64,000 nucleotides of DNA from Moorella sp. Hama-1 (GCF_023734095.1 NZ_AP024620.1:1422501-1486500), one strand, 5' to 3'; numbered from the stretch's first letter, positions 8,981 to 17,530 are shown. Translations and numbers: made by a program. Notes: generated by a model not told the origin, from the letters alone.

Positions 8981-9742
8981 TTATTTTTGATTCCGGTGAC
9001 CATTGGACCAATCTTTGTATAAGGTGACTTCAAAGGCGTAACGATCACTTCTATACCACGATTCCACAAACTCCACCGGAGTGTTATCACTCAAGAAACT
9101 CAAGCGATGAACGTAAAGCAAGGGGCTGGCTTTAGCAATACCCAGGAGGCGGGCTTGTTCGGATGTTGCCCGGGTAGCCTCCAAGCGCTGCCTGGCATGG
9201 TTTAACCGGAGACCATAGCGGTTTTCCAGGATAGAGTAGAGGGAATTACCCTCAAGATTTTCCTCTTCAAGTCCCGGACAAAGGGGCTGAGGAATATGGG
9301 AAACTTGAATAACTATGGGCTCAGCATTGGCAAAACGCAGGCGCTTGATCTGGTAGACTTTATCCCGCGGAGATAGCCCAAGCTTGTTGCGCAGGTCCGG
9401 ACCAGGACTGGTGATGCTAAGACCCAGAAGCCTGGATGAGGGCAGAAAACCGCGCTCCCGCATGTCATCCATAAAGCCGGTTAGAGGAGCATAACTGCAT
9501 TCAATTTTGGGTCGGGATACAAAAGTCCCTTTTCCGTGAACGCGGTATAGATAACCCTCGTTAACAAGTTCAGTTAAAGCATGGCGGGCTGTCATCCGGC
9601 TAACAGAGTAGGTACCGGCCAGGTCGGTTTCTGAGGGCACCCGATCGTCAGGCTTTAAGATACCCGTCAGGATCTGATTTAGCAGGTCTTGTTTGATCTG
9701 GCAATAAACCGGGACCGGTCCTGATGGATTAATAGCAGCCAC
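8981..9742 (-). CDS. GntR-family regulator with UTRA domain
   Basis: About 253 residues: winged-helix DNA-binding head (VPVYCQIKQDLLNQIL, VPSETDLAGTYSVSRMTARHAL) and a C-terminal UTRA ligand domain (KVYQIKRLRFANAEPIVIQ, LEATRATSEQARLLGI). HutC/FarR-type members sense a pathway metabolite and usually repress it. It precedes the importer operon in the same direction, so it probably controls that operon. I chose the GTG at 9742, which has AGGAGTG five bases upstream, over the ATG at 9760 or 9823; those longer forms would be translated through the operator-like repeats. Confidence 0.85.
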   Translation of the reverse strand: MAAINPSGPVPVYCQIKQDLLNQILTGILKPDDRVPSETDLAGTYSVSRMTARHALTELVNEGYLYRVHGKGTFVSRPKIECSYAPLTGFMDDMRERGFLPSSRLLGLSITSPGPDLRNKLGLSPRDKVYQIKRLRFANAEPIVIQVSHIPQPLCPGLEEENLEGNSLYSILENRYGLRLNHARQRLEATRATSEQARLLGIAKASPLLYVHRLSFLSDNTPVEFVESWYRSDRYAFEVTLYKDWSNGHRNQK

Positions 9743-9753
9743 GTTGTCACTCC

Positions 9754-9779
9754 TATACATGCTTATACAGGTATATACA
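9754..9779 (-). promoter_or_regulatory. Three TGTATA repeats at exact 10-base spacing (likely GntR operator)
   Basis: On the minus strand TGTATA occurs at 9779-9774, 9769-9764 and 9759-9754, one helical turn apart, ending just before the ribosome site of the GntR gene. HutC-type regulators bind TGTATA-containing half-sites, so this is a plausible autoregulatory operator in which proteins would sit on one face of the helix (inference). Confidence 0.55.
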
Positions 9780-9823
9780 AGTTGTACTATGAATAGAGTA
9801 ACAATTAAAAAACGTGACTGCAA

Positions 9824-10362
9824 ATACTATTACCTGGCTGATTCTACTTCCAGGTTAAATTAAGATAGTGGTACAAGGAAAAAGCGCGGCCGGATGAAAC
9901 TTTTTATGAATTTCAACCTGGTAGCCGAAGGCGGGAAATTTGGAAAGTATCTTGAGGCACAACGTTTAAACAGGCTCCCTCTTTTTACCGGTAAGCAAGA
10001 ATAATCCGAGCTTTGGCAGCTGCGATGCCAGATACACATAAAAAACCACCAACACCGCTGCCGGTATTAGTGGCCTCTTTGCCGCCCATAGCGAACATTG
10101 CTCACTTCAATTGAACAAGCTCATTATATAACCATAAAAATTGGCTGTCAATAGTTAAATGCCCTTTTTACATCAGGATTTAAACAGCAATTTTACCGGC
10201 AAGCAGGAGCCGCCCGGTGGCGACCCTGGCTTCTTTTGGACCCTCACATATAATTTCCCGGACCGGCGGCGGAACCGCCAGAGTATTTAGGGGTAACACC
10301 AGGTCGGTATAAGGCAACTGGCTATGTCGTCAGGGTGCGGAGAAACCATTTTTTACCGGATA
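9824..10362. other. Gap of about 540 bases with two short open minus-strand stretches
   Basis: I see no convincing gene. Two minus-strand frames read like C-terminal ends: 9966-10106 encodes a hydrophobic stretch (IPAAVLVVFYVYLASQLP) ending LLTGKKREPV, and 10180-10329 ends in LLLAGKIAV. Neither has a good start or ribosome site. They may be gene remnants. Confidence 0.3.
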
Positions 10363-10398
10363 CGAACTATTGTTTCTTCTGACCGACAGGGGTATAAT
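10363..10398 (+). promoter_or_regulatory. SigA-type promoter overlapped by a LexA/DinR-like box
   Basis: TTGTTT (10370-10375) and TATAAT (10393-10398) are separated by 17 bases. CGAACTATTGTTTC (10363-10376) overlaps the -35 and resembles the Firmicutes SOS box CGAACRNRYGTTYC, with mismatches in the centre. The downstream gene is a Y-family polymerase, a usual SOS target, which supports LexA control. Confidence 0.7.
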
Positions 10399-10428
10399 AT
10401 ATCCAAACATGTGTTCTGGGTGAGAATA

Positions 10429-11628
10429 ATGTCAGGCACCTGTCCCATTCTTTTATGCGATGCCAACAGCTTCTTTGCCTCCGTCCACCAGGCCCTGGAC
10501 CCGGCCCTGCGCGGGCGCCCGGTGATCGTCGCCGGCCAGGAAACGGCGCGCCACGGCATCGTCCTGGCGGCCAGCTATGAGGCCAAGCTGGGTTATGGCA
10601 TTAAGACCGGCATGACTGCCCGGGAGGCCCGCAGCCTCTGTCCGGACGGCATTTTCATCCCTCCCCGCCACGACCTGTATATCGAGTTCTCCACCCGCAT
10701 TTTACGCATCATGCGGGACTTTACCCCCCTGGTAGAGCCCTTCTCCATTGACGAGGCCTGGCTGGACGTCCGGGGTTGCTGCGACCTTCACGGTTCGCCC
10801 CTGGCCATCGCCAGGCGTTTAAAGCAAAGGATCCGGGATGAAGTAGGCATCACCACCAGCGTCGGCTTGGGTCCTTCGAAACTCCTGGCCAAGATGGCCG
10901 CTGCGATGCAGAAGCCCGACGGCCTGACGGTCCTGGATTACCCGGATGTCCCGGCCAAAATGTGGCCCCTGCCGGTCAAGGAACTCTTCGGCATCGGTCC
11001 CCGGATGGAAGCCCACCTGGCGAAACTCGGCATTCATACCATCGGCGACCTGGCCCGTTTTCCGGTTGAGGTGCTGGCCCGGCGCTTCGGCGTGGTAGGC
11101 CGGATCCTGCACCAGTGTGCCCACGGCCTCGACGCCAGTCCCGTTGACCCCCATTCCCTGGACGCAGTAAAATCCATCGGCCACCAGATTACCCTACCCC
11201 GGGACTACCGGGGCTATGCGGAAATCGAGGTGGTCCTGCTGGAGCTGGCCGAACTGGTGGCCCGGCGGGTACGCCTGGGGAGATACCTGGGCCGGACGGT
11301 CAGCATCAGCCTTAAAGACACTGAGTTTAACTGGCTGGGTCGCTCTTATACCCTGCCCTGTTATACCGACACGGCGGCGGCCATCTATACCGCGGCCCGT
11401 GGGCTTCTCCACAACCACTGGCCGGCCGGGCGGGCCGTACGGCTGGTGGGAGTGAGCCTGGCCGGCCTGGTACCGGCCACGGTGCGCCAGGAGGACCTTT
11501 TCGGCCGGATAGAAAGACAGGCTCGCCTGGACCGGGTTTGTGACCAATTAAAAAACCGCTTCGGCGAAAGGGTCATTCACCGGGCGGTATCCTTAACAGA
11601 GGCAGGTGTTCTTTATGCGCGGGGCTAA
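10429..11628 (+). CDS. Y-family (translesion) DNA polymerase, DinB/UvrX-like
   Basis: About 399 residues. The palm begins ILLCDANSFFASVHQALDP (metal-binding Asp), then VIVAG and AASYEAKLGYGIKTGM, and the catalytic block FSIDEAWLD. A helix-hairpin-helix region (LFGIGPRMEAHLAKLGI) and a little-finger domain follow. It would extend primers past DNA damage. I chose ATG 10429, 31 bases after the -10; an in-frame GTG at 10420 is possible. The SOS-like promoter and the overlapping small gene downstream resemble the uvrX-type mutagenesis operons of Bacillus. Confidence 0.9.
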   Translation: MSGTCPILLCDANSFFASVHQALDPALRGRPVIVAGQETARHGIVLAASYEAKLGYGIKTGMTAREARSLCPDGIFIPPRHDLYIEFSTRILRIMRDFTPLVEPFSIDEAWLDVRGCCDLHGSPLAIARRLKQRIRDEVGITTSVGLGPSKLLAKMAAAMQKPDGLTVLDYPDVPAKMWPLPVKELFGIGPRMEAHLAKLGIHTIGDLARFPVEVLARRFGVVGRILHQCAHGLDASPVDPHSLDAVKSIGHQITLPRDYRGYAEIEVVLLELAELVARRVRLGRYLGRTVSISLKDTEFNWLGRSYTLPCYTDTAAAIYTAARGLLHNHWPAGRAVRLVGVSLAGLVPATVRQEDLFGRIERQARLDRVCDQLKNRFGERVIHRAVSLTEAGVLYARG

Positions 11629-11911
11629 CGCTTTATATGAGGGGCACCGGCTGATGTTGCCGGGGCTCAAAGACCGGGCGGCGGCCACCTGCCGGGGGTG
11701 CCGCTTTTACGTCCCCATCCTGGGCCGGGAAGAAACCAGGTTGGCCTGCCTGGCCACCCTGGACCTGTACCTGACCGGCACCCGCCGGGTGCCGGCGGAA
11801 CTCCGGGCTGTTGATTTTGTCTGGCTGGCCGGGAAAGAGGCCCTGGTGAAGGCAGTAAATAAGGCGCGGCCGGAAAGCCAGGCCTGCGGTTTTTACTGCC
11901 CGCGGGGCTAA
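11615..11911 (+). CDS. Cys-rich small protein coupled to the Y-family polymerase
   Basis: 98 residues from ATG 11615, overlapping the polymerase stop by 14 bases and so probably translationally coupled. I do not recognise the family. It has CRGC near residue 26, a single Cys at 45, and CGFYC near the C-terminus, a pattern that could bind zinc or an Fe-S cluster. In Bacillus the same position holds a YolD-like accessory protein, but this sequence shows no such likeness. Function unknown; a polymerase partner is suggested by position only. Confidence 0.6.
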   Translation: MRGANALYEGHRLMLPGLKDRAAATCRGCRFYVPILGREETRLACLATLDLYLTGTRRVPAELRAVDFVWLAGKEALVKAVNKARPESQACGFYCPRG

Positions 11912-12045
11912 AATTTGGCTTTGTTGCAAGGTGGCGATAATGGACCTTTGGGCCGGCCCTTCAGAAATATTTCCGGCGGCGCTTTACACCCGTGCCGGTT
12001 ACACGGGGCCTTCCCTGGTGGCCGCTGGCTTGGCCTGGCGGCTAT

Positions 12046-13287
12046 TCACGGGTTTGTCCGGTACCCTTCAGCCGCCTGGATTCGTTCCAGGGTGGCGGGG
12101 TGGGAATAGGTCAGCCATTCAATAAAAGCCGGGGGAGCCACGTCGGCCAGGTTTTTCCGGGCCAGGTCCACCTGGAGGCGGACCATGGCCCCGGGGTTCC
12201 CGGTGAGCTCCAGGGCTACCCGGTCGGCTTCGGTTTCATAGCTACGGGAGATGGCATTCTGGACGGGCTGCCCTACGAAAGAAACCAGCTGCAGGAAGAG
12301 GAGTAGAGCCACCAGGATCTGGGGCGCATAGGGCCCTGGCCGGGCGATTTCATAGGTAAAGGTTAGCCGCAGGACGGCGTACAGCAACCCCAGGAGTAAG
12401 AAATTGGCCAGAATGCCCCAGAGCAATCCCCGGACGATATGGCCCCGCTGCCAGTGGGCCATTTCGTGGGCGATGACGGCTTCCACCTCATCAGGGGGAT
12501 AATTATCCACCAGGGTGTCATAAAGGACGATGCGTTTGGTAGCCCCCAGGCCGGTAAAATAAGCGTTGGCCGTGGTGGTCCGGCGGCTGGCGTCCATAAT
12601 CAGGATCTGGTCGATCCTCAGGCCGGCCCGGCCGGCCAGGCTGGTGACCATGGCCTTTACAGGTCCTTCGGTGACCGGTTGAAAGCGGTTAAAAAGGGGG
12701 GCAATAATTAAGGGCCAGAGAAAGGTGGAAATAAAGAGCCATCCGGACAAAAAGATGCCGGCGGCCACCCACCAGATATGGGGCCAGCGGCCGGTAGCCC
12801 AGAAAAGGAGGAGTACCCCGGCCCCGGTGAGGATCAGGTCCAGGACGGAGCCCTTGAGGTAATCGCTCCACCAGGAGGCCAGGCTCTGGGTGGCCAGGCC
12901 CCACTGGTGCTGGACAATGAAGCTGCTGTAAAAGTTGAAGGGTAGGCCTACTATTTCGAGTAACAACCAGATCAGACCGAAATAGACTACCAGGGCCGGA
13001 TAGTAGCGCCCCCCCATCAGGCGCAGGACCCCTTCCGACCACGCGCCGGCACGGGCGCTGTAGACCAGCCACACCAGGAAGGCCGTTTTGGCCAGGAAAC
13101 CCAGGATGCCCACCAGGCCCATGATTTGCTGGTAACGCCGCGCCCTTTCTACCTCGGCCGGCATGAAGTACTGCCAGGCGGCGGCCGGTACCTTCCCCGG
13201 AAAAAGGGTAAAAAAGATAAAGACCAGGCTCAAGATGGCCGTGAGGATTAACAGGGTGGTCCAGATAATACCGGCCCTGGCGCTCAT
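12046..13287 (-). CDS. M48-family membrane zinc metalloprotease (Ste24/HtpX-like)
   Basis: 413 residues with several N-terminal membrane helices and the zinc site AVIAHEMAHWQRGH (HExxH), with a downstream Glu in SRSYETEADRVAL as third ligand. Length and layout (long N-terminal membrane part, catalytic half at the C-terminus) match CAAX protease Ste24-like members. In bacteria these act in membrane-protein quality control. Start ATG 13287 has GGGGAAAG upstream. It is a lone gene with no operon partner. Confidence 0.88.
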   Translation of the reverse strand: MSARAGIIWTTLLILTAILSLVFIFFTLFPGKVPAAAWQYFMPAEVERARRYQQIMGLVGILGFLAKTAFLVWLVYSARAGAWSEGVLRLMGGRYYPALVVYFGLIWLLLEIVGLPFNFYSSFIVQHQWGLATQSLASWWSDYLKGSVLDLILTGAGVLLLFWATGRWPHIWWVAAGIFLSGWLFISTFLWPLIIAPLFNRFQPVTEGPVKAMVTSLAGRAGLRIDQILIMDASRRTTTANAYFTGLGATKRIVLYDTLVDNYPPDEVEAVIAHEMAHWQRGHIVRGLLWGILANFLLLGLLYAVLRLTFTYEIARPGPYAPQILVALLLFLQLVSFVGQPVQNAISRSYETEADRVALELTGNPGAMVRLQVDLARKNLADVAPPAFIEWLTYSHPATLERIQAAEGYRTNP

Positions 13288-13299
13288 TATTACTTTCCC

Positions 13300-13411
13300 C
13301 TCTACTTCGAAAATAGGGTTCTGCCAAAAATGGTATTTTATGGATCAATAGATACTGGATCCCATTTTCGCAGTTCGCTGGCGGAGGCATTAACCCCATG
13401 AGGGCTCCTTC
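13300..13411. repeat. Degenerate copy of a dispersed non-coding repeat
   Basis: TTCGAAAATAGGGTTCTGCC and, about 90 bases on, CATTAACCCCATGAGGGCTCC resemble the two end motifs of the repeat at 40925-41718 (CCGAAAAATAGGGTTCTGG and GTTAGCCCCCCATGAGGGGC). It lies between the M48 gene and the permease terminator. Confidence 0.45.
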
Positions 13412-13480
13412 ATCTTTTGTTATCTTATTCGTTCTCAACCTTCTTATTCCTGCCCCCGGTCTACCGCCGGCGTAACCAAT

Positions 13481-13506
13481 AAAAAATCCGGCCCCGGAGG
13501 GCCGGA
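13481..13506 (-). terminator. Terminator of the purine permease gene
   Basis: TCCGGCCC / GGGCCGGA forms a perfect eight-base stem with a four-base loop. On the minus strand it is followed by six T (13486-13481), 30 bases past the permease stop. Confidence 0.9.
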
Positions 13507-13535
13507 CCAAGAGCAGGGGGATCTGCTCTGGCTAA

Positions 13536-14861
13536 CTAAGCAAAGAAACGAATGATAAAGAGAACAGCCAGGATCCACATGGTGATGCTGATTTTTTTCG
13601 TGTTCCCGGTAACCAGGTGGAGAAAGACGTAGGCCAGGACGCCCCAGACGATGCCCTCAGCAATGTTATAGGTGAAGGGCATCATGATGATGGTCAAGAA
13701 GGCCGGGGCCGCCTCCAGGAAGTTGCTAAAGTCGATTTTCATCACCGGTTCCATCATGAAGATACCGACGATGATCAGGATGGGCGCCGTAGCTACAGCC
13801 GGTACGATACCCACCAGGGGAGAAATAAATAAACAGGCCAGGAAAAGAATAGCTACTACCAGGCTGGTCAGGCCGGTACGGCCGCCCTCGGCCACGCCGG
13901 CGGCGCTCTCGATGTAAGCCGTCAGGGTGCTGGTGCCCAGGATGGAGCCCAGGGTTGTACCTACAGCATCGGCGATTAAGGCCTGGCCGGCCCGGGGCAG
14001 GTTGCCGTTTTCATCCAGCAGGTTGGCTTTACTGCTGACCCCGATCAGGGTGCCGATGGTATCAAAAAGGTCGACGAAGGTAAAGGTAAAGATAACGGGA
14101 ATGAGGCCGGTGGCCCACAGGCCCCCCAGGCCCCGGACAAAGGCCCCGAAGGTGGGCGCCAGGCTGGGCGGCAGGCTCAATATTTTGAAGCCCGCTACCT
14201 TGGTTACACCCATGGGAATACCAATTAGAGTAATGATAATAATGCCAAGGAGTAAAGCACCCCGCACCCGCAGGGCCACCAGGAGGGCGGTAATCACCAG
14301 GCCGATGGCCGCCAGGAGGACCGGGGGTTTGCTGAGATCCCCCAGCTGGACCAGGGTGTCGGGATTGGGTACCACCAGGCCGGCGTTCTGCAGGCCTATT
14401 AGGGCGATAAACAGGCCGATACCGGCGCTAATGGCCAGTTTCAGGGACAAAGGAATAGAGTTGACGATAGCTTCCCGGGCTTTAGTAAGGGTTAAAATAA
14501 TAAAGATTACACCGCTCATAAAGACGGCTGCCAGGGCTACTTCCCAGGGATAGTGCATCTGCTTGACAATGGTAAAAGCAAAGAAGGCGTTCAGGCCCAT
14601 ACCGGGAGCAATGGCAATGGGGTAATTGGCGCTGAAACTCATGATCAGGGTAGCAATGGCGGCAGATAGGATAGTGGCTACCATGACCGCGCCGAAGTCC
14701 ATGCCGGTGCTGCTCAGGATGGTCGGATTGACGAAGATAATGTAAGCCATGGTCATAAAGGTAGTGATGCCGGCCAGTACCTCGGTACGGGTATTGGTGC
14801 CGTTGGCCCTTAATTTAAAGGCCCTTTCGAGAAAACCAGCTGGTTCCTGTTGAACTGCCAT
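13536..14861 (-). CDS. NCS2-family purine (guanine/hypoxanthine or adenine) permease, PbuG/AzgA-like
   Basis: 441 residues with about 12 to 13 membrane segments. AzgA-like marks: FKLRANGTNTRTEVLAGITTF-like start, AYIIFVNPTILSSTGMD, APGMGLNAFFAF, and the second half FVDLFDTIGTLIGV and LGTSTLTAYIESAAGVAEGG. It moves purine bases across the membrane by proton symport. A guanine-type riboswitch stands upstream and a terminator downstream, so it is a single-gene unit switched off when guanine or hypoxanthine is plentiful. Start ATG 14861 has GAGGAG six bases upstream. Confidence 0.93.
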   Translation of the reverse strand: MAVQQEPAGFLERAFKLRANGTNTRTEVLAGITTFMTMAYIIFVNPTILSSTGMDFGAVMVATILSAAIATLIMSFSANYPIAIAPGMGLNAFFAFTIVKQMHYPWEVALAAVFMSGVIFIILTLTKAREAIVNSIPLSLKLAISAGIGLFIALIGLQNAGLVVPNPDTLVQLGDLSKPPVLLAAIGLVITALLVALRVRGALLLGIIIITLIGIPMGVTKVAGFKILSLPPSLAPTFGAFVRGLGGLWATGLIPVIFTFTFVDLFDTIGTLIGVSSKANLLDENGNLPRAGQALIADAVGTTLGSILGTSTLTAYIESAAGVAEGGRTGLTSLVVAILFLACLFISPLVGIVPAVATAPILIIVGIFMMEPVMKIDFSNFLEAAPAFLTIIMMPFTYNIAEGIVWGVLAYVFLHLVTGNTKKISITMWILAVLFIIRFFA

Positions 14862-14977
14862 ACACTCCTCACCCCACTTTTTTTATTCCAACCGGGTTGT
14901 AGGCTCTGCTAAAAGCTTCCCTCCTTCCCCGCCTTTTATACTCTCCGGCCGGTAGACAGATTAAGACGAACCAATAT

Positions 14978-15069
14978 AAAAGCCCGACTACGAGGGTTAA
15001 CCTCCGTAGCCGGGCAATTTACGGTTGCCTGGTAGAAACTCCCGGACCGCATTACCGGGAATATACGAA
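14978..15069 (-). ncRNA. Purine (guanine-type) riboswitch with terminator platform
   Basis: On the minus strand the P1 strands TTCGTA (from 15069) and TACGGA enclose the aptamer (P2-L2 around CCCGGTAATGCGGTCCGGG, then GTTTCTACC, and L3/P3 CAGGCAACCGTAAATTGCCC). The base that pairs with the ligand, in GGCTACG, is C, so guanine or hypoxanthine rather than adenine. The 3' side of the aptamer can instead pair with CCCTCGTAGTCGGGC to form a long terminator ending in TTTTAT (14981-14976). This is a transcriptional off-switch for the NCS2 permease. Confidence 0.93.
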
Positions 15070-15186
15070 GCAGGGTTGGGGATTAAGTTTTTGGAAATTA
15101 AGTTTAATATAGTATTCGCGCCTACCTGGGAAATTCCTGCTGGTTGGCAGCAGGAATTTTTAAATATAGTTCTTTTTGGGTTTAAA

Positions 15187-16098
15187 CTATAAAAACCGGT
15201 TCAGGGGCGGGTCCGGTATCCGGGGGCGAACACCCTGCAGGCGGGCGGCATAGGTGCGAATGGCGTCAGCTGCGGCGCCGGCGGGGAAAGCCCAGGTGGC
15301 GTTGCCAACAGGACCGTAGAATATAAAGTCAGCGCCGTGACTTATGAGGTAAGAAAAAATGGCCCCCGCCGCCGCCTCAAAGGCGGGGGTCGCCAGACCC
15401 CGGGCCCGTTTCCAGGTATAGAGGGCATTGGCCGGGGCACAGCCAACCGGTAGTCCCGTCGCCGCCCGGATTTCTTCCATGGCGGCAGCCGTCCAGCCAA
15501 TGCTGGCGATATCCAACACGCCCGGATCGACCAGGATGTTCTCAATACCTGCACTTCTGGCAGCCGGCAGCAATTTGTCCTGGAGCAACTTGAGTTTGGC
15601 CGCCGGTTTTAAGGCTGTATTGGCGAAGGCCATAACTATGGCATTTTTAATTCCCGCCGCAGCTATCGCTGCCAGCTCGGCTTCGGTAAAGTTAATGTCC
15701 AGGGAATTATAAATCAAACGCGAGCACAGGCCGGAGCCGGCAAAATGACGCAGGGTTTCCATCCTTACCGTAGCCGACATGGAATCGACCAGCAGCGGCA
15801 TCGCGGTTTCGGCAGCCAGGAACTCCAGGTAATTGATCATGGCGGCGGTGGTACTGGCGATAACATCCAGCATTACCGGCAACCCGGTCAGGGCCGCCAT
15901 TTCTTCCTGCCTGGCCAGTAAAACCCGGGCCTGGTTGCGGTCGAACTCTCCCCTGGCTTCGTCGGTGACAATCCGGTGGCCGGCATAAAAGATACTCCCC
16001 ACCATGACGCAGGGATATTCCCCTGTCCGGCCGCCCAGGGTCAGGCCGGCACACTCGCATATTTGCGGTTGGTAATTACCCAAGTTTTTTCCCTCCAT
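15187..16098 (-). CDS. MtrH-family methyltransferase
   Basis: 303 residues resembling subunit H of methyl-tetrahydromethanopterin:CoM methyltransferase and its bacterial MtgA/MtvA-like relatives (GEYPCVMVGSIFYAGHRIV, DVIASTTAAMINYLEF, NILVDPGVLDIASIG, GLPVGCAPANALYTW, DFIFYGPVGNATWAFP). In acetogens these move methyl groups between a corrinoid protein and tetrahydrofolate. It follows a corrinoid protein gene, its expected partner. Start ATG 16098 has GGAGGG upstream. Whether the unit still works is uncertain, because its neighbours are damaged. Confidence 0.85.
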   Translation of the reverse strand: MEGKNLGNYQPQICECAGLTLGGRTGEYPCVMVGSIFYAGHRIVTDEARGEFDRNQARVLLARQEEMAALTGLPVMLDVIASTTAAMINYLEFLAAETAMPLLVDSMSATVRMETLRHFAGSGLCSRLIYNSLDINFTEAELAAIAAAGIKNAIVMAFANTALKPAAKLKLLQDKLLPAARSAGIENILVDPGVLDIASIGWTAAAMEEIRAATGLPVGCAPANALYTWKRARGLATPAFEAAAGAIFSYLISHGADFIFYGPVGNATWAFPAGAAADAIRTYAARLQGVRPRIPDPPLNRFL

Positions 16099-16121
16099 GT
16101 TCCTGTCCCCGGCTATTTTTC

Positions 16122-16156
16122 GGGCCGGGTGTACCTGCTACCAGGGTACCCGGCCC
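16122..16156 (-). other. Hairpin between the corrinoid and MtrH genes
   Basis: GGGCCGGGT... and ...ACCCGGCCC form a GC-rich stem of nine or more pairs with a bulge. It has no T-run in the minus direction and stands 24 bases before the MtrH start. It may set relative transcript levels of the two genes. Confidence 0.4.
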
Positions 16157-16194
16157 AAACTTGAAAAACCAAAACCATCGACAGTAGCTTATAT

Positions 16195-16917
16195 CTATTC
16201 CTTTTTCCTTTTTTTAACACATGATAATTTGATGCAGGTAAGCTGGATTTCCGGCCACGATGGCGTTGTCCTACCTAATGCAACCCCGTCAGCTCGCGCG
16301 CCCTGGTCACGGCCTCCAAAGGCGTCCTTGCCCCAGCAGTCGGCGCCGATTTCGGCCGCGAATTCCGCCGAAGTTGGGACGCCGCCGATCATGACCTTGA
16401 TTTTATCCCGGAGGCCCTCCTTTTCCAGTTCCTTAATTACATCACGCATCAAAAGCATGGTGGTACTCATATAGGCACCCAGGCCGATAATATCCGGTTC
16501 CAGTTCTTTGGCTCGGGCGATAAAAGTGCTGACCGGAACATCGACGCCGAGATCTACCACCTCAAAACCGGCCCCCCGGAGCATGGCCACGACAATGCTT
16601 TTACCCAGGTCGTGCATATCTCCCTGGATGGTACCGATGAGCACCCGGCCGTGCTGGTAGGCTTCGCCGGCGGCCAGCCGGGGCTCCAGGTCCAGCATGG
16701 CTGCCTTGAAGGCTTCGGCGCAGAGGATGATGTCCGGTAAGAAGTACTGGTTCTCCCGCCAGAGGCGACCGGCTTCTTCAATCCCGGCGACTACTGCCTG
16801 ATCCAGGATATCCCCGGGTGCCAATCCTGACGCCAGGCATTCCTTTACCAGTTCGGCCGCCAGGTTGTCGTCACCCTCCACGATGGCTTTCTTAAGTTCC
16901 GCTAATTGTTCAGCCAA
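16195..16917 (-). CDS. Corrinoid (B12-binding) methyl-carrier protein with C-terminal frameshift
   Basis: MtbC/MttC-like: an N-terminal helical cap (residues 1-85), then a B12-binding domain with GDMHDLGKSIV (DxHxxG, the cobalt-ligand His), GAYMSTTMLLMRDVI and MIGGVPTSAEFA. After ADCWGKDA the frame runs into an unrelated 30-residue tail. Removing one T from the TTT at 16318-16320 restores LEAVTRARELTGLH and a TAG at 16275-16277, the expected family ending. So the last 16 codons are shifted by a one-base insertion (real or sequencing error). Start TTG 16917 has GGAGGG eight bases upstream. The core fold is probably intact. It would carry methyl groups to the MtrH protein. Confidence 0.82.
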   Translation of the reverse strand: MAEQLAELKKAIVEGDDNLAAELVKECLASGLAPGDILDQAVVAGIEEAGRLWRENQYFLPDIILCAEAFKAAMLDLEPRLAAGEAYQHGRVLIGTIQGDMHDLGKSIVVAMLRGAGFEVVDLGVDVPVSTFIARAKELEPDIIGLGAYMSTTMLLMRDVIKELEKEGLRDKIKVMIGGVPTSAEFAAEIGADCWGKDAFGGRDQGARADGVALGRTTPSWPEIQLTCIKLSCVKKRKKE

Positions 16918-16932
16918 GGCTTATCCCTCCAT

Positions 16933-17530
16933 TTACAGAGTATCGATTTGGGCCATAAACTCGGCAAAGCTTTCCCGGGGCTGGGGTTTAAAAGCAGCAC
17001 CATCGTCACGGAACTGGTAAGGCAACTGTCCATAGTAATGGGCGGCCTGGATAGCAGCGTGGACGTGTTCAGGCGGCGTGTCGGCCGGGATATTGGCCAG
17101 GAAAATAGTTAAGCCGAATTCCGGGGCCAAGGTGTCGATAAGGCGTTTAACATTGAAAACTATCTTCTCTACCGGACCATCCCGGAGGAGGCGGGCATTG
17201 ATACCACCCATCACTACAACCTGTTGCCCCTGGGATTTTAATTCCCGGCCGTACTCTACTACCGTATCCAGGGGATACTCGTGCCAGCGCCCCATCCCCA
17301 GCATTAGTACCGGAGCACCCTGGGAAGCGACGGAGATTTCCAGGCAACGGCGCAGGATGCCGGCATCAAATTTTTCCGGCTGTTCTTCGCAGTAGTCGGC
17401 GGTCGCTACTGCGGCGGCATAAACCCCCATTTCGCCGCCCTTTTGCAAAAGGTGTAAATTCCAGGGCAATACCCACTCCTCAATCAATTTCAACGACAGG
17501 TTGGGAAAGGCGGACCAGGCGTCGGCCCCG
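16933..17530 (-). pseudogene. URO-D/MtaA-family methyltransferase, C-terminal half only
   Basis: The open frame begins near GADAWSAFPNLSLKLIEEW and ends with FLANIPADTPPEHVHAAIQAA. Both match the intact URO-D family protein at 18034 (VDAWGSLPNTDLQIWDEF; FLAHIIAETPPENIRAAVQAA). The N-terminal half (about 180 residues of barrel) is absent. Upstream the DNA is a PocR-like fragment in another frame. A TTG at 17493 could still start a 186-residue product, but it would lack much of the active site. It is most likely a deletion remnant. Confidence 0.72.

Noticed and set aside
11931-12125. Plus-strand frame MDLWAGPSEIFPAALYTRAG and onwards
   Set aside because: It runs into the 3' end of the M48 protease gene on the other strand and has no ribosome site or recognisable family.
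12689-13510. 273-codon minus-strand frame within the M48 gene
   Set aside because: Shadow frame of the M48 protease; composition (Gly/Arg/Pro-rich) and lack of motifs show it is not coding.
13927-14553. 208-codon plus-strand frame opposite the purine permease
   Set aside because: Arg/Pro/Ser-rich shadow of a well-supported membrane protein gene on the other strand.
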